A stretch of 64,000 nt of DNA from Fundicoccus ignavus (GTDB lineage: Bacteria > Bacillota > Bacilli > Lactobacillales > Aerococcaceae), in contig NZ_WJQT01000001.1 of the NCBI RefSeq assembly GCF_009659375.1, positions 186,001 to 250,000 of the forward strand, in the 5' to 3' direction. The stretch's first letter is position 1, and the number at the start of each line of letters is the position of its first letter. The notes beneath the pieces were generated by a model. It made no database searches and was not told where the DNA came from. It saw nothing but the letters and a program-made list of their open reading frames with translations. Below, one piece after another: positions 8,122-17,162 of this stretch. The position numbers and the translations under genes are program-made.

Positions 8122-9048
8122 TTAACGATTCTTCAGTTTTTGCTCTCGACGTTGAAATTCTTCTTTAAGAACGCGACTTAACAAAGCAGGATTATCAGAC
8201 ATGATGCCGTCGACATCTCGGCGAATTAATTGGCGCATGGTTGCTTCATCATTAATCGTCCAATAATAGACATCGATGCCAAGACGCTGAGAACCTTTTA
8301 TGATATTTCGTTGAGTCAGGTCAATATTATGTTGCTCTAAAGGTAATTGAAATGCCTGCGCATCAGTGCGGATAATGCCATTCAAGCGTAAGAGCAGCTT
8401 AATGATATAACGTTGTGCTTCACTTTCACCGCCACCAATTGCAACTTGACCTTTAGAAATTTCTTGGAAACGTTGATTAATCGCATGGTCAAAGCTCGCA
8501 ATAATCACTTTATCTTGCATATTGTATTGCTGAATTAAACGCCACATTTCTTGAACCATCGCTTCGTAATAAACGGGATTGTTGGTATCTTTTAATTCAA
8601 TGACGGCTGGCATATAAGGGAAGTGTTGGAATATTTCTTCAACCGTTGCTAATGTTACACCTTTATCTTTGTAAGGTTGACCGCCTTCTAGGTCAACAAA
8701 CTTTTCACCCGCATCGAATTGTTTGATTTCAGTCAAAGTTAACTCATTGATGCGTCCACTCCCAGTCGTTATTCGATCAACAGTCGGATCGTGACTCGCA
8801 ATGAGATGACCATCTTTTGTGATGTGGACGTCGTATTCAAACATATTGGCACCGACTTTTTCAGCATTCGTAAAAGCCACTAAAGTTTCTTCAGGAGCTA
8901 ATGCGGCTCCACCCCGATGGGCAATATTATAGGGCTTCTGCCAATCGTCAAAGAAAAATGGTAACTTTTGACGTCGATTAGGCCATAGGAAAGCCATTAA
9001 CCAAAGGGGAACGCCTAATTTCAAGAAATTCTTTATATGCTTATTCAT
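8122..9048 (-). CDS. Glycerophosphodiester phosphodiesterase, membrane anchored
   Basis: A 308-residue GDPD-family enzyme that splits glycerophosphodiesters into glycerol 3-phosphate and an alcohol. One N-terminal hydrophobic segment (about residues 10-24, LKLGVPLWLMAFLW) should anchor it in the membrane. The active-site pattern is complete: AHRGG near 43-47, PEET near 52-55, EYDVHITKDG near 71-80 and SHDPTVDR near 85-92. A strong AGGAGG site precedes the start. It lies 97 bp downstream of traX on the same strand, but no shared role is evident. Confidence 0.88.
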   Translation of the reverse strand: MNKHIKNFLKLGVPLWLMAFLWPNRRQKLPFFFDDWQKPYNIAHRGGAALAPEETLVAFTNAEKVGANMFEYDVHITKDGHLIASHDPTVDRITTGSGRINELTLTEIKQFDAGEKFVDLEGGQPYKDKGVTLATVEEIFQHFPYMPAVIELKDTNNPVYYEAMVQEMWRLIQQYNMQDKVIIASFDHAINQRFQEISKGQVAIGGGESEAQRYIIKLLLRLNGIIRTDAQAFQLPLEQHNIDLTQRNIIKGSQRLGIDVYYWTINDEATMRQLIRRDVDGIMSDNPALLSRVLKEEFQRREQKLKNR

Positions 9049-9362
9049 TTGGACCTCCTTTTATTGGGTGAGACTTTATGCTAAGTATAGTTTTATTAAT
9101 ATGTTAACGCAAATTAAAAGCAATAAAAACTAAAATAAATTATGGGAAAATTAAAAGTTTATAGATGCTTATTAGTTGTATTTCACATTTGTTTTTGTTA
9201 AATGAAAACTTAAGTCGTATTGTTTGAGATTTCAATCCGTGTGCATTATGGTAATTTATAGAAGTTAATAAAATTAAAAATATATCAATATTTTATTAAT
9301 GGATGTCGGATGTTGTCAAAGAAAATGTATGAATGTAACATAAATTAAGAGGAGTGAAGAAC
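9049..9362. other. AT-rich intergenic region, divergent promoters
   Basis: This 314-bp gap lies between two divergent genes and must hold both promoters. It is very AT-rich. I see no repeat, hairpin terminator or clear operator in it. Confidence 0.4.
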
Positions 9363-10418
9363 ATGGCAAAAGAAACTTTTATCAGCAAGTACGTATATGA
9401 TGTACCGTCTAGAGAAGCGGGGATGAACCTATCCTGGGCAAGTATTCTGGCTGGTTTAGTCACTTTTATCGCAACAAGTTTGATGTTTTCATTAATTGGT
9501 GCGGCCATCGGATTAGGTGTATCGGATTTAGCTTCAAACAACCCGCTAGAAGGCGTTGGAATGGGCTTAGTCATTTGGACAATTGTAGCCCTGATTATTT
9601 CACTAGGTTTAGCTGGTTATGTGGCTGGTTTAACCGCAAGTCGTGCAGGATTTGTTCATGGCTTCTTAACTTGGGCGTTGAATTTGATTGCGATGTTTGT
9701 CTTAATGACATCAGTCGCAACATCAGCCTTTAGTGCTGTTGGGACATTACTAGGAGTTACCGGTGATGCGGTTGGTACAACCATTGGCACTGTAGGTGAA
9801 ACGGTTGGAAACTTATCAGAAGATGCCTTTAATGCGATTTCTGAAAATTTAGATGTTGATTTATCTCAGATGGATTTAGATCAAGAAGTGGTAGAGGCAT
9901 TAGAAAATTCTGAAATTGAACAATTACAACCAGAATATTTACAAGGCCAACTTGATGCGACCATTGATGAAGTGACGGCAGCGGGTCAAAGAATTGTGAT
10001 TGATGGTGAAGATCCAGGACAAGTATTCGATGAGGTAACGACTAATATCCAAGACCGCGTTGAAGGAATTACAGCTGAAATTAATGAAGAAGATTTAACA
10101 GAAGCTATTGCAGCTAATTCTGATTTAACTGAGCAAGAAGTTGAAGCAGCGGTTCAGAATATTCAAGAAGCATATGCGACCGCAACTGAAGAAGCGAATC
10201 AGATGTTGTCTGAAGCTGAACAAGCTGTAGCTGATTTACAAGCTGAGGCAGAGCAAGCAATTGAAGAAGCACGTGTTAAAGCTGAAGAAGTAACAAACGC
10301 GACAGCGCGTTACTCGCTTTACATCTTTATCGGCCTATTAATTGCTTTAGTGATTAGTTCGTTTGCAGGTTTTGCGGGTGCGAAAACTTTCCAAGCACAA
10401 CATGACACGGCTAAATAA
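9363..10418 (+). CDS. Membrane protein with acidic Ala/Glu-rich middle
   Basis: I do not recognise a named family for this 351-residue protein. Residues about 22-48, 60-82 and 90-115 are hydrophobic and Gly/Ala-rich, forming two or three membrane segments. Residues about 140-310 are strongly acidic, rich in Ala, Glu and Gln, and look helical, probably coiled coil near 240-305. A last membrane segment lies near 317-340, so the acidic part should be a large loop on one side of the membrane. ATG 9363 is chosen because AGAGGAG is 8 bases before it. The overall make-up suggests a cell-envelope or stress protein, but that is a guess. Confidence 0.7.
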   Translation: MAKETFISKYVYDVPSREAGMNLSWASILAGLVTFIATSLMFSLIGAAIGLGVSDLASNNPLEGVGMGLVIWTIVALIISLGLAGYVAGLTASRAGFVHGFLTWALNLIAMFVLMTSVATSAFSAVGTLLGVTGDAVGTTIGTVGETVGNLSEDAFNAISENLDVDLSQMDLDQEVVEALENSEIEQLQPEYLQGQLDATIDEVTAAGQRIVIDGEDPGQVFDEVTTNIQDRVEGITAEINEEDLTEAIAANSDLTEQEVEAAVQNIQEAYATATEEANQMLSEAEQAVADLQAEAEQAIEEARVKAEEVTNATARYSLYIFIGLLIALVISSFAGFAGAKTFQAQHDTAK

Positions 10419-10451
10419 TTCACGACTAATTTCATAAATGCTTCATAAACT

Positions 10452-10496
10452 AAAGAACTCCTCCAGAGTCTAACATGACTTAGGAGGAGTTCTTTA
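10452..10496. terminator. Bidirectional terminator
   Basis: AAAGAACTCCTCC pairs perfectly with GGAGGAGTTCTTT and is flanked by A and T runs. It serves the convergent genes on both sides. Confidence 0.85.
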
Positions 10497-10512
10497 TTGT
10501 TTTATTGCCGAT

Positions 10513-11028
10513 CTACCATTGCTCTTCCCAGTATTGAAAGTACTCAGTATACTGTTTAATCATAGACGCCTTGCGTTGCCGAAGCATACCTAAACCGGCA
10601 ATTGCCTGACTCGAATTTTCTAAGAAATCCAAATCCTCTTTCTGACGTTCGATTTCCTCAGCCACCGGTTCAAACGGTACAGCTGCTTTTATTTCATCCA
10701 ATTCTAAATGTAATTGATGTTTTACTCTTTCCAAACGTTGCGGCTCATATGCTTTAATTTTAGGTAGCTCCTGTAACATCCAACGGAAATTCAGAAAACG
10801 CGTCATTTCGCCATGTTCGACTTTGACGTACTCTTTTTGAAACGGTTCTAAGCCCGGAACTAAACCTTGAATTTGATACCACCCTGGGTAAATGTCCCAA
10901 ATCCCAGACTCCTGTTCAGGTAAAAAGTCGCGCTTTAATTTAAATGTTTCATCTTCATCTGTAATTTCAGCAATCCAGACCTTTTCATCCGGTCCTGCCG
11001 CCACTAATTGAATATGCTTTGCTTCCAT
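10513..11028 (-). CDS. Conserved hypothetical protein, 171 residues
   Basis: Not recognised. The protein is soluble, with no signal peptide or membrane segment. The first half is rich in Trp, Tyr and Glu (GIWDIYPGWYQIQGLVPG) and reads like beta structure. The second half (about residues 85-171) is helical and charged with a WEEQW end. The start at 11028 follows a weak ribosome site (AGGTGAATG spacing). It is convergent with the membrane protein gene and shares its terminator, and it is a single-gene unit. Confidence 0.65.
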   Translation of the reverse strand: MEAKHIQLVAAGPDEKVWIAEITDEDETFKLKRDFLPEQESGIWDIYPGWYQIQGLVPGLEPFQKEYVKVEHGEMTRFLNFRWMLQELPKIKAYEPQRLERVKHQLHLELDEIKAAVPFEPVAEEIERQKEDLDFLENSSQAIAGLGMLRQRKASMIKQYTEYFQYWEEQW

Positions 11029-11166
11029 TCACCTACCGACCTCATTTCTACAACATTATACCAGAATATTATACAAGATACTCTGCGAATCTCAATCATG
11101 TGACGGTTGATATTTGAAGTTACTGTAATTTTAAATTAAAATAGAGATAATAAGGAGGCGTTAAAT

Positions 11167-11586
11167 ATGAGTTTTGATTTTACAGACAATGGTCAATTAC
11201 CTAGATTTGATAGTTTAGCGGATATGGCACTGGAGAACACTAATTTTAGAACGACACTTTGGTCAGGTGTTAATTTACAAGTAACACTTATGACAATTCC
11301 TGTTGGAACTGAAATGGGCTTAGAAACGCATGCCGGTATTGATCAGTTGTATCAAATTGTTCAAGGTGAAGCCAGAGCACAAGTTGGTAAAATGGAAGAT
11401 AATTTAGAGGAACATACGGTGAAGGCAGGCGATAGTGTCTTAGTCCCAGCAAGTATGTGGCACAATATCATTAATGAAGGTTCTGAAGATGTGAAAATGA
11501 TTACGGTATACGGTGCAATTGAACACAAACCAGGTACTGTCCATGAAACACTTCAAGACGATTTAGATGATCCAAACGAACATTAA
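11167..11586 (+). CDS. Cupin-domain protein
   Basis: This 139-residue single-domain cupin has the two cupin motifs. Motif 1 is the segment GLETHAGIDQLYQIVQGEA, with His56 and a Gln in place of the second His. Motif 2 is AGDSVLVPASMWHNIINEG near 88-106, with its His. Such proteins bind a metal and have varied roles. Here the substrate cannot be told. The start is supported by AAGGAGG at a normal distance. The gene stands alone and ends at a strong terminator. Confidence 0.85.
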   Translation: MSFDFTDNGQLPRFDSLADMALENTNFRTTLWSGVNLQVTLMTIPVGTEMGLETHAGIDQLYQIVQGEARAQVGKMEDNLEEHTVKAGDSVLVPASMWHNIINEGSEDVKMITVYGAIEHKPGTVHETLQDDLDDPNEH

Positions 11587-11595
11587 ACAATAAGA

Positions 11596-11638
11596 AAGTC
11601 TTTGAGTCAGTATATTATGACTCAGAGGCTTTTTTTTG
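11596..11638 (+). terminator. Terminator of the cupin gene
   Basis: AAGTCTTTGAGTCA pairs with TGACTCAGAGGCTT and is followed by eight T. Confidence 0.85.
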
Positions 11639-11640
11639 TT

Positions 11641-11830
11641 AGCTTGTGCTTCGTTCACCGTTTTAGTTTACCAAGGCGGTGGTCGCCTCCGAAGCCTTCA
11701 CTGTCATTCAGGCTTTTTCGGCTCAATCGGCTAGGCTCTGACTAATTCGCTACGCTCAAAATCAGAGCAAGCTGCGCCGATTGCCCTTTGTACCGCTTTA
11801 GGTAAACTAAAACGGTGAGCTACGCTTAGG
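11641..11830. repeat. Long palindromic repeat, family 1, copy A (full)
   Basis: About 190 bp that fold into one long arm. The outer stem pairs CACCGTTTTAGTTTACC with GGTAAACTAAAACGGTG perfectly over 17 bp. A middle stem pairs CAATCGGC with GCCGATTG, and a tip stem pairs CTCTGA with TCAGAG. Related copies in this window keep the same three stems with different bases. It does not code for protein. It lies between a terminator and the promoter of the MurNAc operon. Confidence 0.8.
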
Positions 11831-11956
11831 TGGTTAAAAGATGATGCGTAATAATATTTTGGATGGATTTTTAAGGTATTCAATGTATTGAGTCTTTTAA
11901 TTTTTAATACTTAGGTAAAACTATTTTTTAACTATTTATTTTATTTATACAAAAAC

Positions 11957-11984
11957 TTGAAATTTTATTTCAGACGAGTATAAT
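11957..11984 (+). promoter_or_regulatory. MurNAc operon promoter with candidate MurR operator
   Basis: TTGAAA (11957-11962) and TATAAT (11979-11984) are separated by 16 bp. Overlapping the -35 box and the spacer is a perfect palindrome, TGAAAT-TTT-ATTTCA (11958-11972). RpiR-family regulators such as MurR often bind GAAAT/ATTTC inverted repeats, and a murR-type gene closes the operon, so this is a good operator candidate. Confidence 0.65.
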
Positions 11985-12017
11985 GAGTATGAAGAAACCG
12001 GATACAGGAGGGGTAAG

Positions 12018-13073
12018 ATGTTTGGTTTTTCTATATTCTTAAACGAAGAGTTATCTGAAGCTACTTTTGACTATATGGAAGCAATGAAAAATGCAGGATT
12101 CACTGGAATATTCACTTCGATTCATATTCCAGAAGATGATGAACGTCACACCTTAACTCGATTAAAGACGTTAGCAAATTTTGCTAAACGACATTCTATG
12201 GAGTTAATGGTTGATATTTCAGGGAACGCCTTAAACAAGGTGGGGTTAGATTTCAAAGATGTAACTCCTCTATTAGAATGGGGTGTTACAGGACTACGCA
12301 TGGACTACGGAATTGACAATGAAACGATTGCTAATTTAAGCCATGCTTTAACTATTGCATTAAATGCTAGTACAATTTCTGAAAAAGATTTAGGAGAGCT
12401 CAGAACTGCTCGCGCTAATTTCTCGAATATGGAAGCGTGGCATAATTATTATCCTCGACCTGAAACTGGTTTAGGAACACGTGACTTTAAACAGCAAAAT
12501 CAATGGTTAAAAGCAAATGATTTCACAGTAATGACATTTGTTCCAGGTAACAAAACATTTAGAGGACCTCTCTGTGAAGGCTTACCAACCTTAGAAAAGC
12601 ATCGTGGAATGAATCCTTTTGTTGCAGCGTTAGAAATGGAAAAACTAGGAAATATTGATAAAATTTTTATTGGTGATCCTGAAATTTCAGAAGAAGTGAG
12701 GCAACAATTTGGGGCTTATCAATTAGACAACACATTGATATTACGAGCTAATTCCATCAATAAGCAGAGTGAATTTTTAAAAGGCCAGCATTCAAATAGA
12801 ATGGATGCAGCACGTGATGCGATTCGAAGTGCAGAAGCGCGTTTGCGTAAGCCTAATAAAATTTTACCTATGACTGTAAAAGAGCGTCCAATGGGTAGTA
12901 TAACAATTGATAATGATTTATATGAGCGTTATGCCGGAGAGGTCCAAATTACTAAACGTGATTTGCCTGCTGATGAAAAAGTAAATGTAGTTGGCCATGT
13001 ATTAGCGGAATATCAACCGTTGATTGCGTATTGTGGACCTGGACAAAAGTTTGAAATTATATGGGAGGATTAA
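12018..13073 (+). CDS. mupG: 6-phospho-N-acetylmuramidase MupG (DUF871)
   Basis: This 351-residue protein belongs to the DUF871 family. The Staphylococcus aureus member, MupG, cuts MurNAc-6-phosphate-GlcNAc in the cytoplasm to free MurNAc 6-phosphate. The start MFGFSIFLNEELSEA, the TIM-barrel body and the small C-terminal domain with CGPGQKFEI are typical. The gene opens a four-gene operon with murQ, a MurNAc PTS permease and an RpiR regulator, the same set as in staphylococci. That context strongly supports the assignment. AGGAGGGG lies at a normal distance before ATG 12018, and the stop is 1 bp from the murQ start. Confidence 0.92.
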   Translation: MFGFSIFLNEELSEATFDYMEAMKNAGFTGIFTSIHIPEDDERHTLTRLKTLANFAKRHSMELMVDISGNALNKVGLDFKDVTPLLEWGVTGLRMDYGIDNETIANLSHALTIALNASTISEKDLGELRTARANFSNMEAWHNYYPRPETGLGTRDFKQQNQWLKANDFTVMTFVPGNKTFRGPLCEGLPTLEKHRGMNPFVAALEMEKLGNIDKIFIGDPEISEEVRQQFGAYQLDNTLILRANSINKQSEFLKGQHSNRMDAARDAIRSAEARLRKPNKILPMTVKERPMGSITIDNDLYERYAGEVQITKRDLPADEKVNVVGHVLAEYQPLIAYCGPGQKFEIIWED

Positions 13074-13074
13074 A

Positions 13075-13962
13075 ATGAATTTAGATAAATTAACAACAGA
13101 AAGACGCAACCCTCATACCATGAATTTGGATGGCATGAGCGTGACTGAAATGTTAACTCAAATGAATCTGGAAGATCGTAAAGTTCCAGAAGCTATTGAG
13201 AGTGCATTATCAGAGATTTCCAAAGTTGTGGAAGCAGCAATTGAATCATTTAATCAAGGTGGCCGTTTAATTTATATGGGCGCGGGTACAAGTGGTCGTT
13301 TAGGCGTTTTAGATGCGGCTGAATGTGTACCAACATTTGGCGTATCACCAGATATGGTGATTGGTTTAATTGCTGGTGGTGAAAAAGCGATGACTGTTGC
13401 GGTTGAAGGAGCAGAAGATTCAAAAGAATTAGGTAAAACTGATTTAGTTAATTTAGGGCTGACGGATAAGGACACTGTAGTAGGTATTGCAGCAAGTGGA
13501 CGTACCCCTTATGTAATCGGAGCGTTAGAATATGCAACTGAAATTGGTGCAACAACAGCAACGATTGCTTGTAACTTTGATAGTGCGATTAGTAAGTATA
13601 GCATGTACCCAATTGAAGTAGATTGTGGACCTGAAGTTTTAACTGGCTCAACTCGTCTAAAGGCAGGGACTGCTCAGAAATTAATCTTAAATATGATATC
13701 AACAACCTCAATGGTAGGTATTGGAAAAGCGTATCAGAACTTAATGGTTGATGTACAACCAACTAATGAGAAGTTGGAAGAGCGCTCAAAACGCATCATT
13801 ATGCAAGCGACAGAGTGTGATTATGAGCAAGCAAGTATTACCTTTGAAGCTGCAGATAAAAAAGTTAAATTGGCAATTGTCATGATTCTGACAAGCTCTA
13901 CTAAAGAGGAGGCGACAATTAAATTAGAGCAAGCAAATGGTTTTATTCATCAAACATTATAA
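13075..13962 (+). CDS. murQ: N-acetylmuramic acid 6-phosphate etherase
   Basis: MurQ removes the lactyl ether from MurNAc 6-phosphate to give GlcNAc 6-phosphate and D-lactate in peptidoglycan recycling. The protein is 295 residues, normal for the family, with one SIS domain. The family segments LTTERRNPHT, GRLIYMGAGTSGRLGVLDAAE and AGGEKAM are present, the last carrying the catalytic Glu region. ATG 13075 is chosen because GGGAGG lies just before it, at the end of mupG. The released D-lactate is not lost on this organism if it has lactate oxidation, though the oxidase in this window is of the L-lactate type. Confidence 0.95.
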   Translation: MNLDKLTTERRNPHTMNLDGMSVTEMLTQMNLEDRKVPEAIESALSEISKVVEAAIESFNQGGRLIYMGAGTSGRLGVLDAAECVPTFGVSPDMVIGLIAGGEKAMTVAVEGAEDSKELGKTDLVNLGLTDKDTVVGIAASGRTPYVIGALEYATEIGATTATIACNFDSAISKYSMYPIEVDCGPEVLTGSTRLKAGTAQKLILNMISTTSMVGIGKAYQNLMVDVQPTNEKLEERSKRIIMQATECDYEQASITFEAADKKVKLAIVMILTSSTKEEATIKLEQANGFIHQTL

Positions 13963-13989
13963 GTCGATTTTAAAATAGGAGGAATTAAA

Positions 13990-15453
13990 ATGGCATTATC
14001 TAAAGAAGAAAGAATTGCACAAGGGATTTATAACAACATTGGCGGTAAAGGTAACACAAATAAAGTTTATAATTGTATGACACGTGTAAGAATTGATTTG
14101 AAAAATTCAGACAATGTGAATGTAGACATGCTAAAAAAAATTGAGGGTGTATTAGGTGTAGTTCAAGATGGTGATAACTTACAAGTAATTGTTGGACCAG
14201 GAACTGCACAAAAAGTAGCAACTCAAATGGCCAATATGTCAGGACAAATAGGCGTTGAATCAATTAATGAAAATTTAGACGGTAATTTAGTTGATGGACG
14301 TGCCGAAGGCGAACGCATCGCAAAAGAAGTTAAGAGTCAATACAAAAAGAAAAATGATACACCATTTAAGCGTGCTTTAGGTGTAATTGCGAGCATTTTC
14401 GTTCCATTAATTCCAGCGTTTGTTGGAGCGGGGATTATTGGTGGTATCGCATCAATTATTCAAAACTTAATGACAGCTGGGACGATTGATCCAGATACTT
14501 GGACACAAATTTTCTCAGTAATGAAAATATTACAAAATGGATTATTTGCTTACTTGAACATCTACATTGGTATTAATGCAGCTAAAGTCTTTGGCGCAAC
14601 TGAAGGTTTAGGTGGAGTAATTGCAGGGGTTGTTTATTTAAATGGTATGAACGCAGATCAACCTTTAATCAACCTATTTACTGGTGATCCATTAAGTGCT
14701 GGACAAGGCGGGGTTATTGGTGTTATCTTCGCAGTATTTATTTTAGCAATTGTTGAAAAACAACTACGTAAAGTTGTTCCGGATTCATTAGATATTATTG
14801 TAACACCAACTGTAGCGTTGATTGTTGTAGGATTATTAACTATTTTCTTAATCATGCCAATTGCGGGTGTAATCTCATCTAGCTTAGTGGGTGGAATTAA
14901 CTGGGTACTAGAAGTTGGCGGTGCGTTCGCTGGATTCATTCTAGGAGCAACTTTCTTACCATTAGTAATGTTTGGACTTCACCAAGTTTTAACACCAATC
15001 CATATTGAAATGATTGCCGATACTGGTTCAACATTATTATTACCAATTTTAGCAATGGCTGGAGCAGGTCAAGTTGGAGCTTCATTCGCACTTTGGGTGA
15101 AATGTCGTAAAAATAAACAATTAACAAACATTATAAAAGGTTCATTACCAGTAGGTATTTTAGGAATTGGTGAGCCGTTAATTTATGCAGTTACTTTACC
15201 GTTAGGACGTCCATTTATCACAGCGTGTATTGGTGGTGGTATCGGTGGTGCTGTTATTGGAGCTATTGGTCTAATTGGTGCAACAGCAGTAGGTCCAAGT
15301 GGCGTTGCCTTGATACCATTGATTGCTAATGGCAGATGGTGGGGTTATGCTTTAGGTTTAATTGCTGCTTATGTTGGCGGTTTTGTAGCAACTTATTTAT
15401 TCGGTGTTCCAGCTGAAGCGATGGAAGCAACAGAAATTGAAACTTCACTTTAA
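13990..15453 (+). CDS. murP: PTS EIIBC permease for MurNAc
   Basis: A 487-residue sucrose-family PTS permease with an EIIB domain (residues about 8-85, active Cys in NKVYNCMTRVRID) and an EIIC domain of about ten membrane helices from residue 120 on. It lacks an EIIA domain, as MurP does, so phosphate must come from another EIIA, often the glucose-type Crr. It imports MurNAc or, with a MupG present, the MurNAc-GlcNAc disaccharide, as the 6-phosphate. The gene follows murQ by 27 bp with AGGAGG before it. Confidence 0.9.
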   Translation: MALSKEERIAQGIYNNIGGKGNTNKVYNCMTRVRIDLKNSDNVNVDMLKKIEGVLGVVQDGDNLQVIVGPGTAQKVATQMANMSGQIGVESINENLDGNLVDGRAEGERIAKEVKSQYKKKNDTPFKRALGVIASIFVPLIPAFVGAGIIGGIASIIQNLMTAGTIDPDTWTQIFSVMKILQNGLFAYLNIYIGINAAKVFGATEGLGGVIAGVVYLNGMNADQPLINLFTGDPLSAGQGGVIGVIFAVFILAIVEKQLRKVVPDSLDIIVTPTVALIVVGLLTIFLIMPIAGVISSSLVGGINWVLEVGGAFAGFILGATFLPLVMFGLHQVLTPIHIEMIADTGSTLLLPILAMAGAGQVGASFALWVKCRKNKQLTNIIKGSLPVGILGIGEPLIYAVTLPLGRPFITACIGGGIGGAVIGAIGLIGATAVGPSGVALIPLIANGRWWGYALGLIAAYVGGFVATYLFGVPAEAMEATEIETSL

Positions 15454-15509
15454 TCGCTGACATACCGTATAATAAGATGAGTAAGGCATAAAAGAAAGAG
15501 GTGAAGCGG

Positions 15510-16373
15510 ATGGCTCAAACGCTTTTAATGACGATTAAAAATATCTTGTCTAATTTGCCAGAATCAGAAAGAAAAATCGGTCAATTGATTCTTGAAAAAC
15601 CCACTGAAATTATTCAGATGAGTGCAACTAAATTGGCAGCTGAGGCTGGATCAAGTTCGGCAGCTGTTATCCGCTTCTGTAATTCAATAGGGTTAAAAAG
15701 TTTTACAGAGTTTAAGATACAACTATCGGGTGAGACAGCACAAATTGATATGGGGCTTTTGACAGATATCGCACCTGGTGAAGCGATTGATGATATAAAG
15801 CGTAAACTGTTATTTAATACTAATTTTTTCTTTGAAAAAACGACCGAAGTATTGAAAAATGAAGTGATTGATCAAGTGGTTGATGCTATTGCAGCAGCTC
15901 CAGCTGTATTTATTCATGGATTAGGTGCCTCTTTTTTAGTTGCTTCAGACATGAAACAGAAATTTAGCCGTATTGGTAAACAAGTATTTTGTACTCAAGA
16001 TACTCATGAGTTATCTGCCCTAATGGCGATAGCTGTAGAAGGTTCAACTTATGTGGGAATCTCGAACAGTGGAGAGAAAATTGAAGGATTAGTCCTAATG
16101 AAACTTGCTAAACAGCTTGGATTAACAACAATTTCCTTAACGAAAGATAGCAATAATCCATTACGTAATACAGCTGACATCGCTCTAGCGATGGCTGACA
16201 CGCAAGAAGCACCGTTACGAAGTGGCGCGACGATTTCTTTACTGAGTCAAATGTTTGCTGTAGATATTATTTTTTATCATTATATGGCGAAAAATTACAA
16301 TCAGAATATATCTGGTCTAAATAAGACTCGTAATGCGACTGCTACTTATGAAAAATTACTAGATAGTGTATAA
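15510..16373 (+). CDS. murR: RpiR/MurR-family regulator
   Basis: This 287-residue regulator has an N-terminal HTH_6 domain (about 1-80, AAEAGSSSAAVIRFCNSIG) and a C-terminal SIS domain (about 125-250) that senses a sugar phosphate, here probably MurNAc 6-phosphate. It closes the mupG-murQ-murP operon and should control it through the palindrome at 11958-11972. ATG 15510 is chosen because AAGAGGTG precedes it, rather than GTG 15501, which overlaps that site. Confidence 0.88.
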   Translation: MAQTLLMTIKNILSNLPESERKIGQLILEKPTEIIQMSATKLAAEAGSSSAAVIRFCNSIGLKSFTEFKIQLSGETAQIDMGLLTDIAPGEAIDDIKRKLLFNTNFFFEKTTEVLKNEVIDQVVDAIAAAPAVFIHGLGASFLVASDMKQKFSRIGKQVFCTQDTHELSALMAIAVEGSTYVGISNSGEKIEGLVLMKLAKQLGLTTISLTKDSNNPLRNTADIALAMADTQEAPLRSGATISLLSQMFAVDIIFYHYMAKNYNQNISGLNKTRNATATYEKLLDSV

Positions 16374-16400
16374 GTATTAACTTGTGTTAATAAATAGAGA

Positions 16401-16436
16401 ACTGGCTTCACACATTTATGTGAAGCCAGTTTTTTG
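16401..16436 (+). terminator. Terminator of the MurNAc operon
   Basis: ACTGGCTTCACA pairs perfectly with TGTGAAGCCAGT, followed by six T. Confidence 0.9.
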
Positions 16437-16513
16437 CATTTATAGTTGTGTGTAAAGTATCAAAATCTTCAATAAAGTGAGAATAGATACCAATTTAACA
16501 CTATCTACTCCAT

Positions 16514-16804
16514 CTACATGCTCATTTGATGTCCGATGTATTCATAAGTACGAGTCATTTTAACGCCTTCTACCATCTTCACTTTAAATATAAAATAATG
16601 ATCACGTTGATCAAGAGCGTTATGCCTGTTTAGAATAAAGTAGTTTTTCTGAGAACCAGCCATGCTCATTAAGAGATCATCTGTAATAAAAGTTAGCGGT
16701 AAACCAATGGTGGAATACTCATAAAAATCTTCTTCAAATCTACGATAGTTTTCGCTGAAATAATCAAATTGTAAGTCGTTTTGTCTAACTCTCGGTTTAA
16801 CCAT
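16514..16804 (-). CDS. Duplicate of the third SOS-operon gene
   Basis: A 96-residue protein almost identical to the one at 21079-21369 (differences seen at two residues, including I/G and A/V in the second half). Start MVKPRVRQ follows GGGGAGG. The reading frame is intact, but its operon promoter and polymerase gene are missing here, so it may be silent. Function unknown; see the copy-2 entry. Confidence 0.6.
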   Translation of the reverse strand: MVKPRVRQNDLQFDYFSENYRRFEEDFYEYSTIGLPLTFITDDLLMSMAGSQKNYFILNRHNALDQRDHYFIFKVKMVEGVKMTRTYEYIGHQMSM

Positions 16805-17162
16805 TGTCTTCCACCTCCCCGTGTAAATTAATGGAAAGAATATCTTTGATTGCGACGAAATGATAAGCGTGTTTTCCTGAGATGCCAACGCTCACATCTT
16901 AAAATTGCGTGATTTTACCTGTTAATTGAAGCAATTTTTGATCGTGCACAATTTCAAAATCGGCTAGTAATTGTTGCGTGAACAGTTGACGGAGAGCGCG
17001 TAATTTATCGTTGAATGGCATGGCACGACTATAATCGATAACAGGATCATCCTGACTGAGCGCACTAGAATGTTCAGAAAGAAAGAAGCCTAACCATTTA
17101 GCCATCTTGCGATCTTGGTAATCACGGGCTGATTTGAAAGGTAAATAGCTGCGATCAATCAT
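16797..17162 (-). pseudogene. YolD-like gene, duplicate with a nonsense mutation
   Basis: Matches the intact YolD-like gene at 21362-21727 but a CAA codon has become TAA at 16899, cutting the product from 121 to 87 residues. The remaining bases after the stop are still nearly identical, so the loss is recent. Confidence 0.85.
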
